A stretch of 64,000 nucleotides of DNA from Dimorphilus gyrociliatus (lineage: Eukaryota; Annelida; Polychaeta; Dinophilidae), in assembly GCA_904063045.1 (NCBI GenBank), contig CAJFCJ010000008.1, positions 1,116,001 through 1,180,000 on the forward strand, in the 5' to 3' direction. The notes below the pieces were generated by a model that made no database searches, was not told the DNA's origin, and saw only the letters and a list, made by a program, of their open reading frames with translations. Positions 21,115 through 33,058 of the stretch are shown here, one piece after another (position 1 is the stretch's first letter; each line of letters starts with the position of its first letter). A program made the position numbers and the translations under genes.

Positions 21115-24100
21115 ATGATATTATCTATAGCTAAACCAGTTGATAATTGGGAAAAAGTCTTGAAATACTGCTTGAAACATAATGAAAATTATCTTCCTGA
21201 AAATTCACTGAAATCGTTAATTTTGTGTGCTGAAGGTGTTCAAGTTTTAAAGAGTGTTAATTCAAAACCAATAAGAAGAATATATAATAAACGTTCTGAA
21301 CTTGAAGGTAAAGTGACCTAAATAAGTCTTTTTTTTTCATATTTTTTCTAATATATTAATAAAATAGTCACTTCATTTGTATATTTTAAATTGTTCGTGA
21401 TAAATTTAATTCTTTTTTTATAGACTACTTCCGGTACTTAGGTATTAGTTTTAATAGTAACAAAAAATGAAATTGTTGTATGAACACGATTAAAACTTGA
21501 ACACGTGATGAGAAAATATTTCTTTTTTTTTTTTTACAGCTTTAAACAATAATGGATGTCATATGCTTCGTATTTACTGGAAATATCTGTACAAATATGA
21601 TTTTAATTCATTTTTATTGACACAATTTAAAAAAAAAGAAAAAATATTAATATTTCTCTTTTCATTATTATTATAATTATTAAATTGACTTATAATAGAG
21701 ATGGCAAAGAGAGATATATATATATATACCATAGAGAGAGAGAAAAAAGAGGGAATATCATCGATAAATCAATTCCTTTTCTACATAAAATATTAACTAG
21801 TACTGAAGATTATACAATTTTTTTCCTAGCTTATTATTCATAAAGAGCATTTCTCTGTCTATTTATATTTGGCCGTTCCTTAAAAATTTTTTTTTCTCTT
21901 TTTTTACCTTTCTATTCATCATGAAGTGACTATTTTGTTTAGATTTCGTATAAATATTAATGTATTATAAGAAAATATACCAATGCTAATTAGTTTATTG
22001 AATTTGATCATATCTTTACTTTCAAAATACTTTTTTTCTTATAATATACTGTATATAATACTTTAATAAGTTTAACTTGTGGGATTATTATACTTTCTAT
22101 AGTGCTCACACAAACACATACGCACACGCATTCTTTATTATATAGATATCTATGATTAATATTTAAAAAGAAATGTCTCTGTCTACCTAGTATTATCAAA
22201 GGATTAAGCTACCTCCTACGCTAATTCTCTTAATTATAATATTGTATTTAAATAATAATTATTTTCGTAAAACTGTTTAGTTTGTTACGAAAGAAAGAAA
22301 ACTTTTGTATAAAGATATTGTAGACTAACAGATTTTAATTTCTTAATTATGAAGAAAGGTATGAAAATGAGCTGAAATATAAGTTTCTATATTTCTTTTC
22401 AATTGTATCCTTCTTTAATCTAAGATTGTTGATTTTGATAAGAATTGCTTTTCTTAATATATAAGAATGGTCAATTTATTACTGATAAAAAAAATACCTC
22501 CCACAGAGAGGGAAACCAGCGATTTCGAACGAAAAGATGGGCAATATTACCAAGAATATTACGACAAAGAAGATGAAAATGAAAAAGTATTGATATCAGT
22601 AGACATTACTTTTAAAAATGATAAGAATAAAAGAGATAAAGCTACATCAAATCTAAATGGTAAGAGATGTGAAATTTTTTTTATTAATGCTGTATTATAA
22701 ATATTAGATCTATTGCAATTTTCGGTTTCAAGTCAAATCCGTCGAAACAAGACAAATAGGAAATCTTGTCTTTCTTATTTTCGCTTATCTTTAGTAATTA
22801 AATTGAAAAATTAACAGGCTCAGATTTCCCGGATTCGACAGCCGATCCGTCGTCAGAGTTGCCAGATCCACTAATACTGCTTCCGGACATGGCTTGAGCA
22901 TACTTTAAAAAATTTTTATATAGATTAAGTGGCCTGTTATATCTAAATATAAAAAAATTTATTCAAAATTGCTTAGAAACAAACTTGATTAGCCAAAATA
23001 GATCCCATAACAATAAGATAAAGAGAAACCATTATTCTGAAATAAGTATTCATATTGCTGAAAATATTTTACCAGTGTCGCTTTCTACCTCGATTCACAA
23101 AGCAGATGCAGGTGAAAGTAAAAAAGGGTTTCCATCGCTTTATATACATTTTCTTTTTCCAAAAATTAAAGCAGCTGTTGCTCTCAAATAGTTTAAATAT
23201 ACGTTTCGGTTTTATAAGTTTGTATTTATAATTGATTCTACATTATTAATAAGTCAATTAAAACTTTTCAATTGAAAGTGTTTGTTTAAATTGTAAATAT
23301 GAGATTAAAGAAGAAAAAAATCGGTTGTTAAAATTTTCATGCATCCCCCAATCATCCTATTATTATATTATTATATCAAATATGTAAATTTATATACATA
23401 TATATATATATATATATATAGAAACTCGTATTTGTTTAAATTCTTTAATAGTAAGAGAAGAATTTTAAATCTATGAATGATATATGCTTGGTATTTATAG
23501 CTACAAGGTCTCAAAAAGTTGAACATCGCATATCACAGTATTAGTGACTTTTTTTTCTATTTTTGATCATTCGATAAGGAAGAATTGAACATATTTAATT
23601 CATTGATATAGAACTTTTTTTGTATTTTTTCTCTATATATTTCATTTATCTGTTGAAATATGTATAAAATAATTATATATATTTCACAACTATAGGAAGA
23701 ACGTCAAGGACAAGCAAAAAATCTCTAAATACACATTCTAAGAAAAGGATAATAAGGAACAGGAATAATATAGATTCTTTGACCAAAGGCAATCGATGCA
23801 AATTCAAGGGAGAGGACAAAAAAGATAATAAAGGAAAGAGAAAATCGAAAAGAGAAATTGGTTGCGGAGATAATAAAAGTAAAATTGACTCGGAATTAAC
23901 TGAAAGTGAGGCATTTTGTTTCTTCTCTAACTTCTTCATTTTCATCATTTCATTCTATAGCTCTTCTTCTGTAAGTGATCTGAATTATCTTTTAATATAA
24001 TTATATTATATAAAGAAATTAAAACATATTTATATACATTTATCATTTTTCTCTCTAATTGAATTTTATATAGGAGTAATAAAAAGGCAATCGAAAACAA

Positions 24101-25826
24101 CTAATGGAGTTTCGACTGTAAGTATTAAAGAAATTAATATATTTATATATAAAAATAGAAAAGAATAGACAAAGCTATTTAAACTATTAATAAATTGCCA
24201 TCTTGTGATTATAAGCGAAAATATTATCGGTCAAATATAGAATACACGAATGCAATAAATTTTACTACTAAATAAGATCTTGATACAATAAACAAATGAC
24301 GATACTTCACTAAAACTTTTATAACGGAATTTAGATTGAGGCTAGTTAGTTTTTTAGGCAGCATAAACTCAATAATCATTCATACAGTTGTCTAGGCAAC
24401 TACGCCATCTATTTAAGCCAAGGCCAGCTCAGTAATTGAGATAAGACTCTGTAGGGAAAAAACTTATTGAATTAAGAATATAAAGAAAAATGCGTTAATC
24501 TATTAAATCTCTTTCTTCAAACGTGGACGTTCGAGAAGATATTTTTATTATAATAGACAAGTACCATAAAATAATAGAGAGATGAAATAAAAGAGGAATG
24601 GATAGAAGGAAAATGTGAAAAAAAGAGGGAAATGAATGTCCAGTATAAAGAATATTAAGTAACTAAATAAGAGTTAGAAAAAGTAAGGGCAAATATATGG
24701 AACATAGCAATTTTAAAAAAAATTTGTATTGCCATTGATCATACTACAAACTACTTACAAATTATAATAGACTCCTTGTCCTATATTCGACCTTTAATCT
24801 ATTGATTATACCTATATTTATGCAGATAAAATTGACTGAAAACGATGATCGTTTGTCAACGGCTATAAAGTTTGTTTTAATATGTTTCATTGTTTATTAA
24901 CTGCTTCAATTAATTAATTCGGCTTTTAGCTGTAGTGAACTAAATGACCATGGAGATGACAAACAGCCATATAAAGCTTGTCAAACTGTCACCGGACGGT
25001 AATATATCGATTGCACTTATGCAAACATCGTACTTATCACATAAAAATACTGATCGCTCTGTTCTGTTTACAGTTTGTCATCACTGCCACGTTTATCCAG
25101 GCGACGAGACAAACACGACACTACGGATAATGTAACGAAGGTATTATTGTTATTTATTGTATGAATTAAAGTTAAAAGTTTTTACCTGTAGTTAAAAGTG
25201 CCTTATCAAATACCGAAGAGTGAAGCGATTATGTTTGAAAAGACAAACATCCCTCAGTATTCAAGTTTCAAACATAATTACCAATTATCGCCTAGTGCGG
25301 ACTGTTGCCGTTTCGAAATTCCAATGGATATTGTTTGTTTATCGACGATGGACCCTCTTAAATATATTAGCGAATATTGCAAAGTTTGCCCAAGAAGGCA
25401 AAATCTCTATTGTACACTTTTCAACCGTCATCGCTCATTAAAAACTAACACAATAAATAAGGATCATATCTTATCGGCAGTTTGTCAATTAAGAGGCGTC
25501 TCAAAGGCATTTACTGAAAATATTTTAAAATTGTTGGACGTTTGTCGAGACATTCGTATGGATGAATACGTCGCTATTTGTGCATTTATCGAGAGAGTAG
25601 TTTGCGTTAACGAAGCGTACGTAATAAATTACTAATAATTTACGTTTTGTAGGTTTAATTTCTTTTTATGACTTGTAGCCACTCGATAGGACAACAGCTT
25701 GAAAGGACTGCCCTAGAAGTAGTAGACTTCCAAAATGTAAAATCTCGACTACAAAATGTCGATTTATCAGAAAATATGAGGAAAATTTTATCGATAATAC
25801 AAGGCAAAATTAATTTGATAAACTAG
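21115..25826 (+). CDS. Unrecognised protein, ten exons, 462 residues
   Basis: Exons: 21115-21307, 22507-22659, 23076-23111, 23696-23905, 24074-24117, 24826-24869, 24930-24998, 25074-25140, 25192-25616 and 25679-25826. All phases close (1,1,1,1,0,2,2,0,2) and the total is 1389 nt, ending INLIN then TAG. The N-terminal exon reads VDNWEKVLKYCLKHN and is helical looking. The middle is short, charged and low complexity (RTSRTSKKSLNTHSKKR; KGRKSKR-like). The C-terminal 190 residues look globular and helical (ILSAVCQLRGVSKAFTENIL, then LLDVCRDIRMDEYVAICAF), with a spacing reminiscent of degenerate EF-hand helices. I do not recognise the family. The start at 21115 is the first ATG after an upstream in-frame TTG; a TCTATAG acceptor just after it could instead mark an internal exon. 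AATAAA at 25882-25887 follows the stop. Confidence 0.65.
21308..22506 (+). other. Intron 1 of the ten-exon gene
   Basis: 1.2 kb, AT-rich, with a TA run near 21712-21728. No further exon could be supported. Confidence 0.55.
22818..22897 (+). CDS. Possible alternative terminal exon of the ten-exon gene
   Basis: A TTAACAG acceptor at 22811-22817 opens an 80-nt frame that fits the phase-1 donor at 22659. It reads an acidic tail (SDFPDSTADPSSELPDP, then LILLPDMA) and a TGA stop. Using it would end the protein at about 141 residues, skipping the basic and C-terminal exons. No donor precedes the stop. It may be a short isoform or chance. Confidence 0.3.
23396..23420. repeat. (TA)n microsatellite
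   Basis: About 25 nt of alternating TA in an intron of the ten-exon gene. Confidence 0.85.
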
Positions 25827-25881
25827 CGCCATCTAACGATTCGTTTTTTATATTCGAAGAATCATAAATGTATTATTTTAC

Positions 25882-25887
25882 AATAAA
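25882..25887 (+). terminator. Poly(A) signal of the ten-exon gene
   Basis: AATAAA 56 nt after the TAG stop. Confidence 0.55.
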
Positions 25888-26808
25888 CAGAATATAAATG
25901 AACAAATGAAAATTCTTTTATAGAAATTTTCCCAGGCTATTCTTGTATTGTATGGAGTTGAATTTCGGGTGAAAAATCAGTTTTCACAATGATCTCAGAC
26001 ACATTTAAGTTCTCGAGAGCACAATGAAAACCCACTTAGAAACCCGAAAAAAATTATGCCAGAATATTGTCAACAACCAAAATTACTCCCGACGGGGTTG
26101 TTTACATGCAACCTGTAAGGAAAAAATAACACAAAAGCTGTTAACACAAATATATACGATATACGAACAAATAATTAGTTTAGTGATTAATGCACTTGTG
26201 ACGAGCATCCCCGAAAAACAACGCGATATCAACGCCATCTATTCCTATGTGGAGACTTCCAGTTAAGCTATTTAATAAAAAAAAGAGAAACGGAGGTGGG
26301 AACGGTGGCGTTCCTAGTGGACAGACCCTGTGGTCAAAATTATTTGGCGCACCCTGGGGACTATTTATTTACAACCCACAAAGTACAAACTATACAACTT
26401 CCTGTTTTATTATTTGGTTACAAAAGGGCATTTAAAAAAAATCAGTTTTCAATCGTTAAACAGATACGGCAAGTCAATCAAGAAGATTCAACAAACCAAA
26501 CAAAAACTAATACTAAAATACACAAGGCGAATAAATGTAATCTCTATGACAAACATTCTTCAAAATCTACATTGAGCTATTTTATCAAAAATTGAAAACA
26601 AAAAAAAGACCACTGACAGATCCTATTCAACACGTGAAATTCTTAATGGCGGAGAGAGAGAGAGCGAAGCAGATTGATAGAAAAGAGCGAAGGAGGGAGA
26701 CAGCGAAAACGCAAAGGCTAGAGGCAAACGAAGAGGCGAAAATACGGACATAATATGATGCGAAAGCGATTCTATTCTCATGCATATATATCTATGTCGA
26801 TGCCGGAT

Positions 26809-26850
26809 TGACGTCATTGGATCGTATTTCTGTCACGTTTCCGCCCAGTT
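26809..26850. promoter_or_regulatory. CRE + CCAAT + GC-box cluster
   Basis: A palindromic CRE (TGACGTCA, 26809-26816) overlaps an inverted CCAAT (ATTGG) and is followed within about 30 nt by CCGCCC. This combination is typical of animal core promoters, but no coding exon lies next to it. Confidence 0.35.
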
Positions 26851-27091
26851 TTAAAAAGGTGAAAACGAGGGAAATGTTCGGAAATTCAAACTCTACTCTA
26901 TTGTCCAACAGACCAGACTATGTTTAGAACGCAAACAAGAGAGTTTTGGGCCGGGGCCCTCTGTATATACTACACACTTTGGTCAAGTTTCTATTCATTC
27001 TTTGTCCCATTAATCTTGCCCGTTCTACCGTTCAAATTCGCGTCGGCTTAATTAGATGCTCTTTTTTTGTCCGATTATTCGGGCATCCCTT

Positions 27092-27154
27092 TCTGATCAA
27101 TTTTTCCACTTCAATTTCGCCAAAATCTGGATAAAGGTTTATAATTTCTGTCTA
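27092..27154 (+). repeat. Dispersed repeat, copy 1
   Basis: A stretch containing AATTTCGCCAAAATCTGGAT recurs in diverged form 490 bp downstream in the same orientation. The shared segment is about 60 bp. Confidence 0.6.
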
Positions 27155-27582
27155 ATTATATACTCAGCTAGTGAATATCCATTTTGAATGTCCAAAGCCA
27201 TATCAGAATCTGTGTCATGTTACTTATTCGAGTTTTTTTTTCATTCGTAAAACTATCCCTGTAATTTTTTATTTAGCCAACATAATTACAAGGTTTCCAA
27301 TAAAGTCGAAAAAAAACGTTAATTCTTTTTGGGAACTAATATTGTAGATAGAATTGAATAGTGAAATAATCAATAGAATTGATGTAGGGGTTGATCAATT
27401 ACAGAGTCAACTCGGGACTTTCTTAAGGCTTTAGTGCATTCTAAAGGAATTCCTAAAATTCCTTTCGATTCTTCGGCTATTATAGATCCGCCCTCAGCCG
27501 AAATTTCGCTTATTTTTACTTGCGTAATTCATTGGTCGCTTCGAATTTCTATATCCTTTAAATCGCAGCAGGATTTTGTCTC

Positions 27583-27644
27583 CTCAATCAATTTTTTGAC
27601 TTTAATTTCGCCAAAGCCGGATATAGTTTATAATTTCAGCCTAA
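27583..27644 (+). repeat. Dispersed repeat, copy 2
   Basis: Diverged copy of the 27092 element (AATTTCGCCAAAGCCGGAT, then TTTATAATTTC). No terminal repeats or coding capacity seen. Confidence 0.6.
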
Positions 27645-29014
27645 CGGCGCCTAGAACGAATTCTTTTACTCTCCTAATATTATATTACATTTGCATGTTA
27701 AGAGTTGTCGTTCCTAACCGCTAGGCCTCTAATCTAAACCAGTAATTATTCTGGTTAATGAATAGTTTCGTCCTCGTACTATTTAAATACCACAAATTTT
27801 TCGATGCTTTCGTTCAATCCGCTCCATTTAATGGAAGGCAAGCGAGAGAATTGATAAATAGTTAGTCAATTCAAGCCAATAGGTCGACTTCATTCACCAC
27901 TAGAACTCTTTTCAAACAGTATTTCTAAAAGTTTTATTATTTCTTGTATCTTTTTCTTTATTTACTTACCACCCAGTGAGCTAATTTATCTTTAGAAAAT
28001 ATTTTAATGTTACATCCCTCGTTTTCTTATATAAACATAGTAAGCTATTTTATCAATTTAGCCATTAATTTCTCAGGTCAAACAATAGCAGCATATGTCA
28101 AACTTGTCTACATTTTCCAAACAATGTTACGACTTGACATACTATTCCATACGTTTTTTTTCATTAGTTATTAGTAGTATCAAATTTTAAACTTACTTAA
28201 AAAAATAGTATGCAATTGTTTCTTGTTTCAAGATCCATTTTTATGGTATTAACAAGCTAAAAATAGCAGTCGGTAGGGTTTTCTTTTTCTACAGCATCTA
28301 AATTAAGTTTACACGGGTCTTACTTAAATTATAGTCATTAAGCGGAACATAATATTTACTACAGCGTTTAAGCTCAATTTCAACACATAAAATGAGATTT
28401 CTAGTGTCATAGCAAATACTATCGAAGTTATTTCCCTAAGGACATTGTAAAATCACAAACATGAATAGAACCTTAACATTCACTCTCTTCTTTTGTAAGA
28501 TAAGGGTTCACTCAGTTAGATAGTTTCTAAGACAGTTCGTGTCGCCATAAACTAACGAAAGAAATAAAAGATACGATTACGCTACGATATTAAATTCTCA
28601 ACCTAAACGAATTACAATAATAATTTTTAGCTATTGAAAGCTTTCGCTATAGTTATCAAGTCAGATAAATCACTGAAGGGATGTTATATAAACCCTTCGA
28701 GCGCTGATATGTTTTTAACCTGTCTTAGCATGCTCTTAATCAAGAATGGTTCTCATTCAACCGTACGAAAATGGACTCTTTATGTATGAAAAAAGAACTT
28801 CTTAACATCGCCAATTATTCAAAGCAAGAAAGCAAGAGCAGCCAATTCCAATAGACTTGGTACTATGTACTATCTCGCTAAAGAAAAAGAAAATCCTTCA
28901 TCCCAAAAAGCAAAAATTTTCCTAGTTTTATAATACTATATTGGACATATGTTGTGGTGAAGACTGCATTAAATTTAAATATATCAGTAAAAAGAAAAAA
29001 ATTAATAAAATCTG

Positions 29015-29018
<4 letters not shown>

Positions 29019-29051
<33 letters not shown>
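29019..29051. repeat. (GA)n microsatellite
   Basis: Uninterrupted GA repeat followed by an A run. Confidence 0.9.
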
Positions 29052-29055
<4 letters not shown>

Positions 29056-31201
29056 AAAAACATCTATAAATACAAGTTGATATCTATTTTTAACAGTTTG
29101 TATAACTTTTAAGCCTAATCGTTTTATGCAAGTATTGGAAAAATTCATTTTAATAATTATAGTAAAAATTGATAAAGATGTCATTTCAAACTAAAAATAG
29201 TAACATATTAAAACATATTAACTAAAGAACAAGAATGATGCAAAAACTTTAAGCAAACAATATTGTAAATTAGAAAACAATGGAGAATTGTCTAGAATGA
29301 GAACGAAATATCGCTAATTCGTGAATAACCATTCGAAAATTAGAAATATAATAAGAAAGGTCGTACGCTAACAAGTATCTTTTTGTCAAAGTTTTGTTAA
29401 TTATATATGAGCAATGAAGTTGACGGCTTAATGGATCCTATCATTCTCCAACAAGAAATCTTGTTAGACAGTTAATGTTCACGTATACAGTAATTTATAA
29501 TCCTACTACCTCGCCCCCAAGATCAAATCTTTAAGACTTTTCACTTCAAACGACATAAAATACGCTACTTGAAAAAAAAATAAAGTTGTGTAGGCCCTAA
29601 AATCCTAAATATGGGTGTCATTAAAAAGCCGTTTAAAAAGAAGTCATAAAAGGAAATAAAATATTCTTCAGGTCTTTTCGTGTAGAGGAGAAAAGAATAA
29701 AAATTCTGGACCCTTAACATATTAACTAAAAATTTTTCCGTATACCTAAATACATCAGCAAATCTTAATTCTAGCTCTCCCGAAAGAAAAGTGTCAAGAG
29801 CAGAATATAGTCGGATAATTGCCTACTGTACTCTATCCGACCTCGGACTAAACAGCTATTTCAAACTGCAATTAACTTTATATAGCTGAAAGCGGCGTTG
29901 CATACAAAAAAAAGGCCACTACCATCTAAAATTCTCTGTCGGATTTGGTCAGCTCCAACTAGCAATAAATTTATATGCCGACCGGACTCGGGTCGGTTTT
30001 GGCTCGTTGCCTATTTGTCACACGATTGTAGCGCCCTTTTATATATTTTAGACTAATATATAACTGTCAGAAAACGTCCGGTGTTCGAAATTGAAATATT
30101 TGTCAAACAATTTTCTGGCGGATGTGTCAAAAAAAGAGAAATTTTTATTAGTTACATCTAAAATTTGGATATTTTCGTAAACCTCAGCCACTTTACTTCT
30201 TGGCCTATCAATACAACTATTCGATGTAATTAGTTTCCCAGACGAGGAATGAATCATTATTGGCCTTTATACAAATAACAACTTTATGACACTAATCTGT
30301 CAAAAACTGACAAAAAAACTGCTAAAAAAGTTTAATCTACCATCCTATATCTCTCTTTAGCACACTTTTCTCTTTATAATTTAATTCCTAGCATTTAAAT
30401 ACAAGCACAATTGGTTGAAAACATCATATCACAAAAATTCAATACATTTCTGTACTCTGATGATAATGGTCAAGCAACCTAAGTTAATATTCACTTAGGA
30501 GCCTGAATTCTTTTCGTAACATTGAATAGCCAAGTTAGAGATTTGATATAAGGAAATAAAAATCCTATGACTAGATATACAGTATGTCTAGTAAGAGTTT
30601 CTGCAGTATATACAGTATATATATATATATATAGTAACAAAAAAGAATTAACTTGTATTTATTGAAGGTTGGCGGCTATCATTTGAATAAAAAAGTTGTA
30701 AAAGGACTCTTGTGTTGTAGGCCTTATCAACTTTCCTTCTATTGATTCCTTGAGGACACATATAAAAATAGTACTCATGCTAAATACTGTAATAAACTAA
30801 TTTATAAGAAAAACCGTGTAAAAAGTAAAAGCTAAAAATATACTTTCTAAATAATTAGATAATTAATAGGCGCAAAAAAATCCTGCGTCTGTTATTTTCC
30901 GTTAAATCGTGATATAAATATATTTGTGAACTATTCTAAAACGATTGCACAATTGTGGAATATCAAATAGTTTTCAGTTGAAATAATTTGAATTAATATT
31001 CAAAAAATCTAATTTTCATTCGATCTATTAGAATATAAAAATTGTTCGTAGAAACCTTTGTCTTTGCCATAAAATACGAATGAATCAGGGATAAAAGTCT
31101 AAATTCCCAAAACATTATGTTTAATAAACATACCATACGCTTTAATATAGTAATAGAGCTAAAAAAATGCTGTAACATAAAAAATCTATTGGTCATTCAA
31201 A

Positions 31202-31477
31202 TTAATGCATGACTAATCTATGTCTAAAAATTTTATACATGTTAAAATCGCTGAGTTTTCCTTCCCAATGCGCATCTGTTTCTAAACATCTGTCATCTAT
31301 TTCTGCTAATAAGGAAGTTTCAATCTGATCGAGAAAAGAACCTAATCTACATACAAAAAAATTTCGCCAACTATCAGTCTCTATCTGATACGTAAGTATT
31401 ATATTACGTGTTTGCCGCTTTGATAAACTATTCGATTCTGGTTTGCCGTTCGATACAGTAAACTTATCATTTCTCAT
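31202..31477 (-). CDS. Candidate small ORF, 91 residues (possible terminal exon)
   Basis: From ATG at 31475-31477 to a TAA stop. The composition is coding-like (SWRNFFVCRLGSFLDQIE; LETDAHWEGKLSDFNMYK). The frame stays open upstream to a TTGTTTAG acceptor-like site near 31511, so this may be the last exon of a spliced gene whose other exons I could not find. No family recognised. Confidence 0.3.
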   Translation of the reverse strand: MRNDKFTVSNGKPESNSLSKRQTRNIILTYQIETDSWRNFFVCRLGSFLDQIETSLLAEIDDRCLETDAHWEGKLSDFNMYKIFRHRLVMH

Positions 31478-31688
31478 GTAAATTTCTTTTTTAACTAATA
31501 AATTAAAGCTAAACAATTTTAACCGAATATCGCAACTGTACTAAAACTAAATTGATTTTGAAAAAATGTGAACCAAATTCCGGCAATCTGTTACTGAAAA
31601 TATACAAAAAAACCGTAAAATTTAATACCTTGTTCATAATAATGGTTTTAAGTTATGTTAGATGGATAACAATTTGATGGTGACCAAA

Positions 31689-31748
31689 CACGTGATAGCA
31701 CCTGTCTGAACGCCAGGCACGTGCCAATTCAAAAGAGAGTATAAAAGG
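31689..31748 (+). promoter_or_regulatory. Promoter-like cluster: two CACGTG E-boxes, CCAAT, TATA box
   Basis: CACGTG at 31689-31694 and 31718-31723, CCAAT at 31724-31728, and TATAAAAGG at 31740-31748 are in the order expected of a plus-strand core promoter. A 69-residue ORF begins just downstream. Confidence 0.5.
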
Positions 31749-31758
31749 GCTACAGAGT

Positions 31759-31968
31759 ATGAAAAGGATGTCTTACGTAGTTAATTTAAGAGTAAGAACA
31801 TTAACCCTTTGTTGGCCTTCTAAATTACAAACGATTATAAATGACGCAAAGAAACCTAAACCGATATCTAATATTTTAATAATGCAAAACTATTCTGTTT
31901 GTGCAGAAACAAGGGAAAATATATCACAAATGATTAATGGAGATAGTATTATGGAATTTTTCCAATAG
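31759..31968 (+). CDS. Candidate small ORF, 69 residues, behind a TATA-box promoter
   Basis: ATG 11 nt after the TATA box, with a second in-frame ATG at 31768 closer to the expected start site. The product has one hydrophobic patch and three Cys and matches no family I know. Supported mainly by the promoter-like sequence in front of it. Confidence 0.25.
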   Translation: MKRMSYVVNLRVRTLTLCWPSKLQTIINDAKKPKPISNILIMQNYSVCAETRENISQMINGDSIMEFFQ

Positions 31969-33009
31969 AAGGTATAGACCATGTGCTACAATTGTCTGAG
32001 GCGGCGAATCAATCAGTAGATTGAAGTACTTGAAATACAATGTCCAAGTGTAATAGCCACGATGTACAAGGTTACGAGAAATTTTAGAAAACTTGTCACC
32101 TGCTTAAAATAATATGTTTTTTTCATAATTTTCGCACAATATTTTATTATATTATGAATAACAAATACATTCCTATTCTTTTAGGAATAACCTAAACAGA
32201 AGGTTATAACATTTTGTTTATGTAAATTAAAATACAACTATGTGAGGACTCATTGCTTAATTATGAGATGAGATTTCTATCAGAAAATTAGGAATAATAT
32301 GCTAGATCAGATTCCCTATTACTATTCTTGCCATAATGCTCATATATTTTTTATTTACAGTATATTCTACAGGAATATTTTAAGATTCATTACGTAATAG
32401 ATCTATTTTAAACATTATTTAAGCAGAGAATCAGAAAAATTTCATATCCTAATTAATTCTATATTTATTGCAATGGAAGTCATAATATCCTTTATTACGG
32501 GCTATCGGTTATCTATAATGAAAGAGATTAATTAGGATACTGAAAAAATATATCATCACATTATGGATGCTTGTTTACTCAATATCATCATCGTGATTGT
32601 TGCTTTTCTCTTCTCTCACTCTCATCTCTCTTTTTTTACTAATTTTTTTTGGTTACTGTCAATATTGATATTATACCATTATTAGATAAGTAAATTTGTT
32701 AAATGAATAATATACCATTCATTGGATAAAAATGAAAAGAATGTAAAGCGTAACTGATGGGGGGGTTGAAAGGTTGAAAGGATTACATACGATATCTGTA
32801 ATAATAAGATTTATATTTATATTACAACAACTACGGATTAAGAGTCATCCTTTCCTTAAAGAAAAAGAGACGCTGACTGCAACCTTAATAAGGAAAAGAG
32901 TCGGATATTAACTATGGAATATTTTCTATAATATATCACCGTAACGCGTGCCGCACATGTTTGCTCTGGGAATCAATCAGCACACGAAAAGTTTTTTGGG
33001 AGTGGGTGG

Positions 33010-33058
33010 GGGTAAGAGGGGCGGCAGCAGTTTCATGTGAAAACAAAGCAAACTTTGT
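33010..33058. promoter_or_regulatory. G-rich box cluster next to an inverted SOX-type site
   Basis: A local G-rich island (GGGTGGGGGTAAGAGGGGCGG) is followed by ACAAAG at 33043-33048 and CTTTGT at 33053-33058, an inverted pair spaced by 4 nt like SoxE dimer sites. No gene is adjacent. Confidence 0.3.

Noticed and set aside
24944-25135. Plus-strand ORF starting ACCATGG, 63 residues
   Set aside because: Good start context, but a different frame across this stretch links two exons of the ten-exon gene with intact phases and splice signals.
26024-26595. Several overlapping open frames of 62-99 residues
   Set aside because: Overlap in different frames, no domain, no splice continuity, and one spans an AGATGGCG site; could be a decayed element but cannot be supported.
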